DNA of 64,000 nucleotides from Dreissena polymorpha (taxonomy: Eukaryota > Mollusca > Bivalvia > Myida > Dreissenidae): positions 21,700,809-21,764,808 of the forward strand of contig NC_068356.1 of the NCBI RefSeq assembly GCF_020536995.1. Direction: 5' to 3'. A program made the translations under genes and the position numbers. The notes under the pieces were generated by a model that saw only the letters and a list, made by a program, of their open reading frames with translations, was not told the DNA's origin and made no database searches. Shown in pieces: positions 12,480-23,935 of the stretch (positions within the stretch are counted from its first letter, which is position 1; the number at the start of each line of letters is the position of its first letter).

Positions 12480-14440
12480 AACCGCTCTCATAAACATACT
12501 TGAGGCTATCTAATGAGAAATGCAATTGTGCACATTGTGACACAAAAAGCTGTCCAGAGGGCTTTACGGCGCCATCTTCTTGTTGAAAAGTGCATACACA
12601 GTCAACTTTTAGCCGAAATGACCAAGGAAGATCCAGACATTGAGATGCTGCTTGATCATGCCAAGGATTGGTACTCTTCCCTTTTCAGGGGCAAAACGAC
12701 GCTAAAGGTGATATGTTATGCGATTTTGATCAAGCTCGAGAGGGCTACAGAAAAGTAGAAACATGAAATTGCCCAGACCTCAAAGACAAGCATAGTATGG
12801 CTGAATAATTAGCTTATGATTAACAATTCAAGGGTGTTGATTAAAGCATATCGTACTGGGTGTTGGTCGATGCATTAGGCAGTGCCCAATTTGCTATCCA
12901 TCTTTGCTGCTGCTGGATACATTACCTGCAATCTGCGTATTTCTTCATATATCTGCAGCAAATAAGCAACCTAGAGGAAACGCACCCGGACGTTTATCGA
13001 AAGTTCGGTATTGGTTTTCACGTTGTTTGTAGGGGCCATCAGTGCTGGGCTGGGCTAGGACTTGATCATGTTATTGAGCAAACATTGATGAAAGAGCACA
13101 TGTAGTCTAACTCGCGGCAGTGGAATTACTGAGGAAATGCAATCCCCTTGGACCCTATCCGCAACATCCGAGCACAACAGTGCGATGCAGGATTACACAG
13201 ACCTGATCTATACTACACGTCCACAACATAAAGACTCAACTTAAGCGTGCATTGAAGGGGATTTTTTTTATCTAGAGAAAATGCAGACACAGATTACAAC
13301 CTGATCACCAAACACAGCTGACCCTACTCTCAGAAACATGGTCAATGGGATAGTGGCTGGGTTACATGTGAATGTTCATGCAATTGAGGCGGTTGGGAAA
13401 ATGATCATAAGAGATCTCATAGGAAAGTCAGTCTTTGCTTATAAATTCACGAGTAAATACAGAGCCAAATCTCTTTGGAATAGCTTGGCTGTTAAGATCG
13501 CTTCTAACAGTGCTTTTGATCCTGCTCTTCTGTTCCAGCGTTTTCTGGTGGTGTCAAACTATGGAGATCCCTCCCTTGCAGTCGTATTGTCTTATGAACT
13601 GAGCTCCCATTCTGCTGCCTTCTTTGAAGCCAAGAACATACTTTGCACAGCAGTTAAGCCTCAGATCGCTCAGGCAATTTGAGAATATTCTGTAAACACA
13701 TCATGTGAGGCTGTGATGAACTGTATTTATGAAACAGATGCAAGATGGTGGCACTTTGCTGCATCGTTGACCATGGAGAAGGGCGACTCATATAACGCAA
13801 ACGCCGAGTCTTATGTAGATTCAGTGAAAGGCATTACAGACAAGCGACAGCGGGGTTCGATGGCTACGAAGACGGTGATTATAACAAAGACAAAGCGCAC
13901 CGGAAACGTGAATGTAAAAAAGGAAGACTTTTTGTCTCGTGACAGAAACAAGGCCGGCATGATTGCTCTGATCAGCACAACTCTGACTAAAATGGGATGC
14001 TATGTTGTTCTGTCTTCAGGGGATGCAGACGTTCAAATTGTTAAAAACAATATAACGATCCCGTCGTAGCACCACAACGTTGGTGGGCGAGGATACAGAT
14101 TTGCTCACCTTGATCCTGCATTACTCCGAAAGGGACAATAAGACCATCTACTTCCGCTTTTATGTAAATAAATAGTCAAAGGAACGCAAAGTGTATAACA
14201 TTAACCTTTTGAAAGAACTCGTGCTTGTTCAGGCTGTAATAAATCTTCAATGATTTTCAGCAACGGTAAACAATCAAGTCTACAGAAGTTTGTAAAACCT
14301 GATCCTATCATTAAGTCATGTGCTGATTCATTTTCTCTTCCAAATGTCGTAAATTGGATTTTATGATTATTAAACTCCTTAGCGATAACCTCATTTCGAT
14401 TAAAGTGTTTCTTGTCTCCTAAACTATGGCATTTTACATA
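12480..14440 (+). pseudogene. Decayed XPG/PIN-like nuclease gene of element 2
   Basis: Conserved blocks of one protein family appear in order but in several frames: LVEKCIHSQLLAEM and DHAKDWYSSLFRGK (about 12570-12710); DALGSAQFAIHL, YLQSAYFFIY and NLEETHPDVYRKF (12865-13010); DPALLFQRFLVVS (about 13520); FEAKNILCTAVKPQIA (about 13625); KKEDFLSRDRNKAGMIAL (13910-13970); an acidic SSGDADVQIVK (about 14010-14045); VGEDTDLLTLILHYS (about 14085-14130); and SLQKFVKPDPIIKSCAD (about 14275-14325). GDADV followed by GEDTD matches the paired acidic motifs of XPG/FEN1-type PIN nucleases. At least six frame changes or stops are visible. The cysteine tail seen in element 1 was not found here. Confidence 0.75.
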
Positions 14441-14479
14441 ACAACCATAACGTTTGAGTAACAAGTTATGGACCTTCGT

Positions 14480-15523
14480 ATTGTGTTGATGGCCATTTTG
14501 GCCGCCGTGTTGGATTTCTGTGCAACATAATTAGCTTACATTTTGTCTGATGATATAAATGTGATATTAATGTGTTGTTTGCTCTCTGAAACCTGTGTAT
14601 ATACACCAAATCCATCAACATTTGAGTGGATGGTTACATAGTTATAGTTTATAATCATAAATTAGTTTTGGCGGCTATCTTGGCGGCCATTTTGGACGCT
14701 GTGTTGGATTTGTGTGTAATATAATCAACTTAAACAATGTCTGATGCTCTTAATGTGTTCTTTCCCCCTGATTCCTATGTATAGACACCAAAATCGTCAA
14801 ATTTGAGTGGATAGTAACATATGATCATTTTGATTTTTTTGGCGACCATCTTTGCGGCCATCTTGGCGGCCATTTAGGACGCCATGTTAAATTTCTGTGT
14901 AACATAATTTACTTACACTTTGTCTGATGATATTAATGTGTTCTTTGCCCCCTGAAACCTGGGTTTATACACTAATTCATCAAATTTAAGTTGATAGTTA
15001 CATAATTATGATCATAAATAGGTTTTGGCGGCCATCTTGGCGGCCATGTTCGATGCCAAGTTGAATTTGTGTGAACTTAATTAAACTTAAACAATTTTTG
15101 ATGATCATTATGTGTTCTTTGCCCCTTGAAACCTGAGTATAAACACCAAATTCATCAAATTTGATTTGATAGTTACATAGTTATGGTCAATAATAGGTTT
15201 TGGCGGCCATCTTTGCGGCCATCTTTAAAAAAAACTTTCCGGAGGTCCGATTGTGGTAAACTTTTAATATGTTTTTAAGGACCTTCTACCCTACCAGGAT
15301 CAGTTAAAATACGTTTTGTATCAATTTTTGTATTGACCCTACTTCGGTTCAATTTCTCCCAGACAATTTATGAAAATTAAGCTGATTGAGGCCCCATCTT
15401 CAAAGGAGAAAAAAATACCAAAAGCTGCCACTACCAGACTGTTATCAACCATTTTCACATGCTACTAGCATGCATCTTCCAAGATATATAGGTGTAGTTT
15501 TGCTCCCCTTACTGGTACACCCC
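14480..15523 (-). repeat. Right arm of element 2
   Basis: Inverted counterpart of the left arm. It has repeated TTTTGGCGGCCATCTTGGCGG, CTTTGCCCCCTGAAACC and TAAACTTAAACAATGTCTGATG-like segments, about four units, then the single-copy tip with GGAGGTCCGATTGTGGTAAA at about 15240. Confidence 0.85.
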
Positions 15524-18360
15524 ACCTCAATTTTGGGTACTTGGCTGAAGGACTAATATGAGCTTATGAGAAGGGTGGTTCCGTCGTTCCTTCTTGCGCT
15601 CTCGTTCCAGCCAGTCAGCCAGCTCTCTGAGTACTTAGTCGTGCCTCCATCGGTACCTCCCCTGTGTCAGAGCTGTAGAGCATGATGACAGCACATGTTC
15701 TAGTGTGCCGATTCTGTCGCACAAACTGCATTTGGGATCCGTTGTGAGTCCCCATCGGCATAGGTTGGCTGGAGATGGTAGAAGGTCATAGACAGACCTG
15801 AGGAGGAACGAAAATCTCAGTGGCTCGTATTTCCAGATTTCTCCCCAGGTCAACTTCCTGTCTGTTGTGTTCCACGTGGTCCATGTTCCCTGCGCTCCCA
15901 TCTCAACTGCCCTAGCCTGTCTTGCACTCTCCTCCTTTCTTTTGACCTCTGACTGTATCATTGCTCGTCTCTCCTGCTGATCTGATCTGCTCCACAATAC
16001 GGTCTTGGTTGCGCCGATCCCCTGACGTCCAACGGTAGTCACTCCTACAATGTCAATGTGCTTGAGGTTGCTCTCTGCCTGGCTCACAGATTCTGTCGCT
16101 GACCACTTTTTGCTAGTACGTGTTTCAATCCCTGCTCCCCGAATACACTCATCCGGAGAATCCCTCAGAGTCAGCACAAGTCGTGTCTTTGCGATTTTGA
16201 ACTCATCTACCAGTGAAGAAAGTGGGAGCTGCAGCTTGTTAGTCCAATCCTTGTGAAACTTGGCGGTTCTCCGAGCCACTTTCTGAGGTGCCTTCTGGTA
16301 GTCCTCTCGAGGGCTTCGACTGTCGTAATAGCAACCTCGTACAGTATCAGTGGCCAGAGAAGTCTTGGGAGCAATGCCTGCTGGTGCAACCAGGCTTTGA
16401 ACTTCCTTGGTAGTCCACAGCGATCAATCTTCTTAAGGCCATCTTCTACCTGTGCTTGAGTTTCTTGGCACTGTCTCGATCTCGTAGACTTGCGTCAAAC
16501 CATTTCCCAAGGTACTTTATTGGGCTTTTCACTATGAGCGGGATCTCCTCATTCTGTACGTGGAGCTTGAATCTTTCTGTTGTCTGTCCCTTCTTAATGA
16601 CGAGGGCTCTGGATTTGACTGCCTTTAACTTCATTCTTCCCCATGAAGCGACGTCTGTCAGGGCCGTCAGAATCCACCTAGCTTGGATAGGCGTTGTAGT
16701 CGACAATGTGAGGTCGTCCATAAAACCTCTGCTAGATGGGAGATAGATTCCTGATTCCGTCTTTGGACCTCTCGTCTCGCATTGAGCCGCGTTTATCAGA
16801 AGGTTCATCCCCATAATGAAAAGAACCACGGAAACAGTGCATCCTGTCACGATTCTGCCATCTAGTTAGCTGGTCACTTACAACCGTAGCCGGATGCCAT
16901 CCATGTAGCTGGTGATGATCTTCTGTACGTGGCCATCTACATGGTAGTGCTGGAGGGCTGTGTAGATCAGCTGGTGTTGAATTGATCCATACGCGTTGGC
17001 TAAGTCAGGCCAGACAATGGTAAGGTCCTTCCTGCCTTCTTTCGCCTCACGGATGAGCTGTGTGATTGCGCTGGTGTGCTCCACACAGCCGGAGAAACCA
17101 GGAACTCCCCCTTTCTGAACTGAAGTGTCAATGTACTTGTTTCCAGTCAAGAAAGATGTCAGACGCCTTGCAAGAATAGCAAAAAATATATTTTTTCCCT
17201 TGACGTTGAGCAACGAAATCGTTCGGAACTGGTTGACTGTCTTGGAGTTCTTCTCTTTTGGTGTAAATACTCCCTCTGCTTTCTTCCATGCGTCTGGAAT
17301 TTCCCCCTTCCTCCATACAACCCTAAGAAGCCTCCACAACCGCTTTAGAAGTAATGGGCACATCTTGTATACTTTATACGGGATGGCGTTGGGTCCGGGC
17401 GCTGAAGCGCTTCTTGCTTTCCTGGTATCCTTTACTTCCCCCAGTGTTGGTTCCGAGACATCTAACGGCTTCTCTGGTTCCTTAGCTGGGTATATTCGTT
17501 CACAGTCCCCTAGCAGTTCCTCTCGATTGGGGTCAGAGTGTGTAGAATGGAGATATCTTTCAACCTCTTCAAGTGGTGCTTCTAACTTCCCTGACTGTTC
17601 TTTGTCGAGTAAGGATCTTGCAAACTTATATGGGTTGGCTGTGAATGCTGCTCTCTTCTTTGCCCTTTCCCTGGCTTTCCTTCTTGTGTTTTCGGCTTTC
17701 CGTAGTGACATCAGATCTGGCCGTAGTATTTGCCGGAGTTGCGTTAGTCTAGTCCTTTCCGTGCGTGAACTGGTTCGGTATCTTGAGGTCAGCTGTCTGA
17801 GTTCGTGTCTCAGATTCGCCGTCTGTTAGGTTTTGGAGGTTCTTTTCGTGCAACACCCTCTTCAAGTTCAAACCTCTCTCTCCCTACCGAGTAGATAAGG
17901 GTGGTGAGGGTGGTGAGTTTTCGAACCACTGATCCTTGTAAGGATGTTTCGAGGATGATTTCGAGATCCTCGTCAAGTTGTTTCCATGATTTTTCGGACG
18001 CCTTGGGCCACATGATCCTTTCTTTCCTGATTCTAGTGGTAGCATCTTGCATAAGTCTATCCGGAACAGTCGCCTGGTCTGCATCTTGGGTTCCTTGTGT
18101 CTGAAGTAGCTCAAGGAGGGGATCGTCTTCCACTACTGGTTCCCGGAAGACAGCATGTGCTGTCTCATTGACGGAGAGTTCCCCAGTACTGTGGGTTGAT
18201 TCCAGACTGGGGTACTCCTGCGTCTCACTAGCCACACCAGCTAAGCGCTGTCGTTTGTGACCTCACACTTTGGCAATTGGACTTCCCTTAGAGGATGCGC
18301 AGACCGCGTTGGCTTTTACACACCTCTCCACAATATCAGGTGACTGTTCCATCTCTATTC
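15524..18360 (-). mobile_element. RLE-type LINE, 5' part (R2/NeSL/Hero group), broken
   Basis: Minus-strand non-LTR retrotransposon. In order from 18345 downwards: a cysteine module (CGEVCKSQRGLRI) equal to the N-terminal zinc finger of the plus-strand copy; an acidic N-terminal region with ESTHSTGE; a linker; a reverse transcriptase with SAPGPNAIPYKVYKMCP, FRTISLLNVKGK, LANAYGSI and GFMDDLTL (FMDD in place of the usual FADD/YADD); and a CCHC knuckle (CSLCDRIGTLEHVLSSC) at about 15700. Frame changes and stops occur, for example at 18268, 16860 and 15635. The endonuclease is displaced to 10150-10765 by element 2. The single-ORF layout with a C-terminal endonuclease is typical of R2-like LINEs. 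Confidence 0.85.
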
Positions 18361-19170
18361 AAAGTCGATTGGGCAGGCCGTGTTGATTCCATGCAATCCG
18401 TCCATTTGAGTCCGTTCAAGACTTATTTGTTCTCTTATTATAACAAAATCATATAATATTGTTTGAAATCCTATATTTTTGGTGCATTCTACTACACTAC
18501 AAGACATATAGGAAATAGTTGTCGATTTCGACCACTTTTTAAAGACTAAAAAAGTTGATATCTCAAACTATAAGTTATAGAATAAATAATATATCAACAA
18601 TTAAAAACAAAAAAATGACATGACCGTCTTCATGAAGTTATTACTCTTTCATTACAACTACGACATTTTAATGAATGTTTTGTTTCCACTTCTAATCGTA
18701 GGACCCCTTTTTGATAAAACAGTGTTTTCAAAGATGGAAGACCTGCACATATTGCCCGGTCGATTTTTTGTGAGTTATTGCTACTTCATCAAATTTATTG
18801 GCGTCGCACTGAGGTGCGGCAACTCGTATGTAATACGTTTTTTTCGCTTATGGGAGAAGTTATTATACGGATCAATGTATATATTTTTGTTGTCAGAATA
18901 TCTTGCATAGTGGTGATTTTTTGTGTAGATTAGTGTAAATAAGTACTGCATTTGTGCCTATCAGATTTACTACAACATTTATTGCCAACAATCAAAATAT
19001 ATTTATTTTGTTGTTTTTCTAACAATAGGGCGGACTTTTGCTGTTCGAGTTTTGGTTAACGCGTATTTTCTTCAATTTTACAAGACGACAGCGATTACAC
19101 GGTTAATTGCTTTATTGATATCCGTTACACTACAGTCACTTATTAATATCTTAGTTAGAAGGTGATTTTT
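18361..19170. other. AT-rich spacer, no gene seen
   Basis: A 96-codon plus-strand frame at 18620-18910 (hydrophobic N-terminus) has no recognisable family or splice context and I leave it uncalled. Confidence 0.4.
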
Positions 19171-19172
19171 CA

Positions 19173-19243
19173 AGCTGTAGTATAGTGGTTACACGCTCGC
19201 TTCACATGTAAGAGGCCCAAGTTTCGAGCCCCAGAAGAATCAA
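19173..19243 (+). tRNA. tRNA-like (Val-type) sequence, probably SINE or pseudo-tRNA
   Basis: A box TAGTATAGTGG and B box GTTTCGAGCCC lie at tRNA spacing, with the loop TTCACAT giving a CAC (Val) anticodon position. The acceptor arms do not pair and no intact 3' end is present, so this is a tRNA-derived relic rather than a working gene. Confidence 0.5.
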
Positions 19244-19647
19244 ATTATTTTATTTGTGTTCTATGTTATTTTTTTGTTTTGATGCAGACATTTTAGTTTA
19301 AATAAATATGCTGTTTTATTGTAACCATTTTAAGTTTTTATTATGCCCATTAAATATATGTGTGAGAGGGTGGAGGGGGGTTCGTTAACACATTAAAACT
19401 TTTACAGTGTTTTCATTTCAATGAGTACTCAACCCCTATTGTTAATGAGCAATGTAAGAATAAGTTCAGAATCATCTCCCCTTGAAGTTGAGAAAATATT
19501 AAATTACGCTTACAAGATGAAGCAGACTTTTTAAAACCTACACAGTTCTGTTCCATTAATGTAAACTGCACACGGATGCCAGTAAAAAAAGGAAAAAAAA
19601 GGAAACCAACGTAAATAAAATGAACTATGAAATATTTGGGGGGGGGG

Positions 19648-19755
19648 GTTAAAACACAAAATCATAGATAATGGTTATTGTTGGGGTTATAACACAACAT
19701 CATAGATAATGGTTATTTAGGAGTTATAACACAAAATCATAGATAATGGTTATCT
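19648..19755 (+). repeat. Three copies of a ~40-46-bp tandem unit
   Basis: The units read GGTTATAACACAAAATCATA then GATAATGGTTATT, three times in a row after a G9 run. Confidence 0.7.
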
Positions 19756-19894
19756 TTTTCTATTCTGTTTAAAATAATCGGCCAATATATTAATATTTAC
19801 AGTAGAAAAAAAATCGTTCCATGTAACTTCATTGAGTGCCTTTTACACCGACGCCCTTTGATGCTTTGCATCAATACTTATCTTGTACTAAAAA

Positions 19895-20410
19895 ACAACA
19901 TCGTTACCAATCTTGATAAAAAAAAAGGTTATGACTCAATTTTGATGAAACTTGGTCCAAATTGTTTGTACTTTTTCTATGCTGAGCTCAATTCTAGTCA
20001 TGTGCCTCAAAGAACTTGGTGGTCCTTAAGTCTTATTACCACTCTAGATGACACATTAATGACTCAGAATTCATGAAACATTGATAAGAAAGTAAATTCT
20101 AAGTATATGAAGGCCTTGCTTAAATTTGGGTCAAATCTTCAACAATTGGTGTCCTTAAACTCATGAACATGCCTTGAATTTGACCTAATTTTGCTCTTGT
20201 TGTTTGACCCCACATAATCCAGTCTCGAATATGGCCGAAAAATCATTGAGACAAATGTTCTGATCAAGTTTCTTGAAGATTGGTCACTAAATGTGGCCTT
20301 TAGAATGGTCACAAGGTCCATGTTGAAGACGGACAACAGACAATGGAAGACGGACAAAACGTGATCATAAAGCTTACCATGACCGCTTTGTGCTCAGGTG
20401 GGCTATTAAA
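19895..20410 (+). mobile_element. Degenerate pearl-like element with hairpin tail
   Basis: Diverged units contain TTGATGAAACTTGGTCC and similar phrases, followed by a GACGGACAA tail and the end motif CTTTGTGCTCAGGTGGGCTA. Inverted pieces of that motif occur just before it. This head-units-tail order is the same as in the better-preserved families below. Confidence 0.45.
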
Positions 20411-21540
20411 AAGGTTAACAACACAATATAATCAGATGTACTGGTTATAGTGCAAGTCTTAGTTTCATTGAGCTACCAGGTGGGCCCAAAACTTACTAAT
20501 AAGATTTTTTATATCTATAAATAACAATACTGTTTTAATTGTATATCTATGAAATTGATCCCGCAAGTATTTTTGGTTAAGTTAATCGATGCCGTCGTCA
20601 TTTAATGTGTATTACAAGTGGCGCTGTCTTAACAGGCCATTGTATGTTGAGCATTGAATTAAGATGCTGCTATTGTGACTACTTGTCTAAGCATTTATTT
20701 ATAAGGTTAGGCTTAGTATAAATATCATTAAACATAATTTACGTTTACAACGTTAACAGGTGACTGAATATTATTTTCTTGTTTACATATTGTAAAATTA
20801 AGAAATATCTTAAATCCAAACCAAACTATTATATGTGTTTCTGTATCATATACTAAACCATTATTTGTTCAGATATGTTAATTGGCATGCAAAACTAAAT
20901 GCTATGCTTTCTAAACTTCTTAACTGAGATATTAATAAATATTGATAGCTATAATTTGTTATATTGAAAACATTTTAATAAATAACAATACATCACTGTT
21001 TAATAATTGTGGATTTCCTGATTTGTTTATTTTATTGTATAAATAAAGAAGACAAAAAATAGATATATACTAAATATGTACCCACAAATGCACCTTAAAG
21101 ACACCATATGACCAAAAATGTATACCGAGACCTCTCGAGAATTCTGCCTACACTTTTTGTCAGGCCCCTGACTGGATGTTTCCCATGAATAAAGCTGGAT
21201 GATTTAAGCATTTTTCCAAAATCCAGTTTAACATCAACCATCTACAACAAGCAAATCATACCATAAAACAACAGACACAACAACAGTTCATAGAAATGAT
21301 TTATTAGCTGGTCATGACTTTTAAACAAGTCCATGATCCGTTAACAATAGTTAACAAATATATAACTTAAAATATAATACACATTTCGATATGTTATTGC
21401 ACATGAACTCGTTCCCACACTGGGGAAGCGAACTATGCACCACAATCTAGCAAAAAATAGCCACAATACTGCATATTTAACACCCAAAACCAATCATTTA
21501 TTGTTATATAAACAGTGCATGTTTTGAGAGTTATAATGAG
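20411..21540. other. AT-rich spacer, no gene seen
   Basis: No open frame above background, no exon with good splice sites, and no tandem structure is recognised. Confidence 0.4.
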
Positions 21541-21765
21541 AAAATGAGTCTTATGTCATACCAGGCAAGCAAAGCTCCAAAAAAGTCTGCACAATTGAAG
21601 TCTGGTTAGGAGCTATGATGTCTGCTTACGAGACAACCAACCCTTATGTGACTTTTCAGCGGACAGCGTAGCTCTAGATCAGACTGCCCAATTGTGCAGG
21701 CTGGTCTGGAGCTTCGCTGGTTGCATATGGCTTAAGACCCATTTTCGCAGGACACTTCTCATATT
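21541..21765. mobile_element. MITE with AGTCTTATG ends, diverged copy
   Basis: The left AATGAGTCTTATGTCATA and right GGCTTAAGACCCATT are inverted. The interior has TCTGCACAATTGAAG against CCCAATTGTGCAGGCTGG, a second inverted pair. It is related to 9501-9714. Confidence 0.6.
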
Positions 21766-22404
21766 TATAGCTTTTTGTTCATTACTATTTACATTATGGA
21801 AGTGTCTGTCTGTGTATTTAAAATGTTTATGAGGTCCTTTGTCATCAAAGGCTGCTTTATGTGAGGATCGGGATTGTGTCTCGGCACTGCTCCCTCATTA
21901 TATTACTACACGAATTTGGCATTTTAGTTGCAATTACCAGCTATTTTGATTTTACTGTTAAGATATCTAATTTAAGTGTGGTAGTGTGCTGTTGGTGGAA
22001 ACCCAAGTACCTGTAGGAAACCCCACCTTCCACATATGCTTACCACGGTCATAAACTCTCATTTTCCTAGAGCAGTTAGTGAACTAGGTAGCCTATGTGG
22101 TGAAGGGCTTGTATCACCCACTGCACTAACTGTACAGTCATTATGAAACAGTACTCATGTTTAGAACTCTAAACAGCCTTACAATATTGTCAAACAGACA
22201 GCCAAGCTAAGCACAATTAAAGTATCTGTAGTTATATTAAAAATTAAAACATTTCACTGCTTTTCCCCAAGGAATTAAACTGGCACTTTTCATGTTCTTT
22301 TTTAAAAGATATCGAAAATCTTACCTTTCACATAAGAGTAAAATCGAAAACTAAGTCATAAAATAGATGGGAAAAGTTTAAATATTGTAGATATTGTGTT
22401 AAAC

Positions 22405-23130
22405 ACAACCACCGGGTGCCAACGCTCGGCTGCAAAAGCTTGTCAGAATTTTTTAATTATTTTTTTAGAGGTCACAGTGACCTTGACCTTTGACCCAGTG
22501 ACCCAAAATTGGGTGTGGCGTGTAGAACTCATCAAGGTGCATCTACATATGAAGTTTCAAAGTTGTAGGTGGAAGCACTTTGATTTTAGAGCCTATGTTC
22601 AAGTTTTATTTAAGAGGTCACAGTGACCTTGACCTTTGACCTAGTGACCCAAAAATGGGTGTGGCGTGTAGAACTCATCAATGTGCATCTACATATGAAG
22701 TTTCAAGGTTGTAGGTGGAAGCACTTTGATTTTAGAGCCTATGTTAATAAAAGTTTTATATTAGAGGTCACAGTGACCTTGACCTTTGACCTAGTGACCC
22801 AAAAATGGGTGTGTCGCGTAGAACTCATCAAGGTGCATCTACATATGAAGTTTCAAAGTTGTAGGTGGAAGCACTTTGATTTTAGAGCCTATGTTAACGT
22901 TTTATATAAGAGGTCACAGTGACCTTGACCTAGTGACCCAAAAAAGGGTGTGGCGTGTAGAACTCATCAAGGAGCATCTACATATGAAGTTTCAAAATTG
23001 TAGGTGGAAGCACTTTGATTTAGAGCCAATGTTAAGGTTTTAGCATGACGCCTACGGCAGACTCTGACGGAGGACGACGAGCTGGCTATGACAATACGTT
23101 GGGTTTTCTCCGAAAACAGCCGAGCTAAAA
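22405..23130 (+). mobile_element. Pearl-like element, family B, four ~148-bp units
   Basis: The head has CAACGCTCGGCTGCAAAAGC; the tail is CGAAAACAGCCGAGCTAAAA, so the ends carry the inverted motif GCTCGGCTG. Between them lie four tandem units starting near 22470, 22616, 22766 and 22910. Each begins GAGGTCACAGTGACCTTGACC and ends TGATTTTAGAGCCTATGTT; the fourth is shortened within the half-site cluster. Each unit packs nuclear-receptor half-sites, with GGTCACAGTGACC an inverted repeat spaced by 3. Translation of these units gives chance frames that are not genes. Confidence 0.8.
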
Positions 23131-23234
23131 ATGATCTGACACAATAAGTATCCCATTAACGTTGATAATGTAATTGTAAGTATGTTTAAAAAACTCTGAA
23201 TTCATTTTTGTAATGAAATAACAGCCATGTCGTG

Positions 23235-23350
23235 CAAAAATGTGCCAATGCACAGTCTGGTCAGGGGCTAAACTGCCAGCTTATGACAATCTTGTGTGAC
23301 TCTAAAGCACTCAGCGTAGCTCCCGACCAGACCCATTTTTGCATGATGTG
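23235..23350. mobile_element. Short MITE fragment of the GGGTCTTATG group
   Basis: Contains CACAGTCTGGTCAGGGGCTA, AGCACTCAGCGTAGCTCC and CCAGACCCATTTTTGCATGA in the same order as the longer copies. The left end is poorly kept. Confidence 0.5.
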
Positions 23351-23474
23351 GGTCATAATATCTAAATACTAAACACACTGAGTAATAAAACATTCAAGTT
23401 AAACATCTAAGACAGTGAAACACTCCTGAAGTTTCTCATATGAATTAAGTTCTAAATCTAACTTAGCTGTAAAT

Positions 23475-23740
23475 AAGAGCTGTGTTTGTGAAACACAATG
23501 CCCCCTACTGCGCTTTGAAGCAATATATTTGACCTTTGACCTTGAAGGATGACCTTGACCTTTCACCACTCAAAATGTGCAGCTCCGTAAGATACACATG
23601 CATGCCAAATATTAAGTTGCTATCTTCAATATTGCAAAAGTTATGACTAAGGTTTTATTTTTGGGAGAGACAGACATAATGACTGACAGACAGGCCAAAA
23701 ACAATATACCCCCGATCATTCGATCCAAGGGGCATACAAA
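23475..23740 (+). mobile_element. Family A-like element
   Basis: It shares with 6431-6720 the block running from CTTGAAGGATGACCTTGACC to TGCAGCTCCGTAAGATACAC, but ends in a GACAGACAGGCC tail and AAGGGGCATACA. The tail therefore belongs to a different group, which suggests module exchange. Confidence 0.5.
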
Positions 23741-23814
23741 TTCAACTGTAATCACAATTAAATATGTATATAGCATTTTAACGCAACACATAACAATGTA
23801 CTATTATTGTCGTA

Positions 23815-23935
23815 CAAGGAAACTATAAATTTCATACAAGGAAACTATTAACATCATACAAGGAAACTATTAACATCATTCAGGAAGCTGTTAACATCAT
23901 ACAGGAAGCTATTAATATCATACATGGAAACTGGT
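23815..23935 (+). repeat. Short ~24-bp tandem repeat
   Basis: Five units of the type ATACAAGGAAACTATTAACATC, the last ones diverged. Confidence 0.7.

Larger units (their letters stand above)
10766..15523 (+). mobile_element. Long-TIR DNA transposon with related nuclease gene (element 2)
   Basis: A 4.76-kb element interrupts the endonuclease domain region of a minus-strand LINE, which fixes both borders. The tips are inverted: GGGGTGTACC at 10766-10775 and GGTACACCCC at 15514-15523, followed inward by GGGGRGCAAAAC. Each arm then holds about four 150-190-bp subrepeats rich in GGCCGCCA. The centre (12480-14440) is a decayed gene of the same protein family as element 1. No clear target duplication is seen, so it is absent, very short, or lost. 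Confidence 0.85.

Noticed and set aside
14201-14464. Minus-strand 87-codon protein in element 2
   Set aside because: The plus strand here carries a recognisable block of the nuclease-like family, so the minus frame is a shadow.
16050-18104. Long plus-strand frames opposite the minus-strand LINE
   Set aside because: They mirror the coding strand and show no domain; the minus-strand frames carry the reverse transcriptase motifs.
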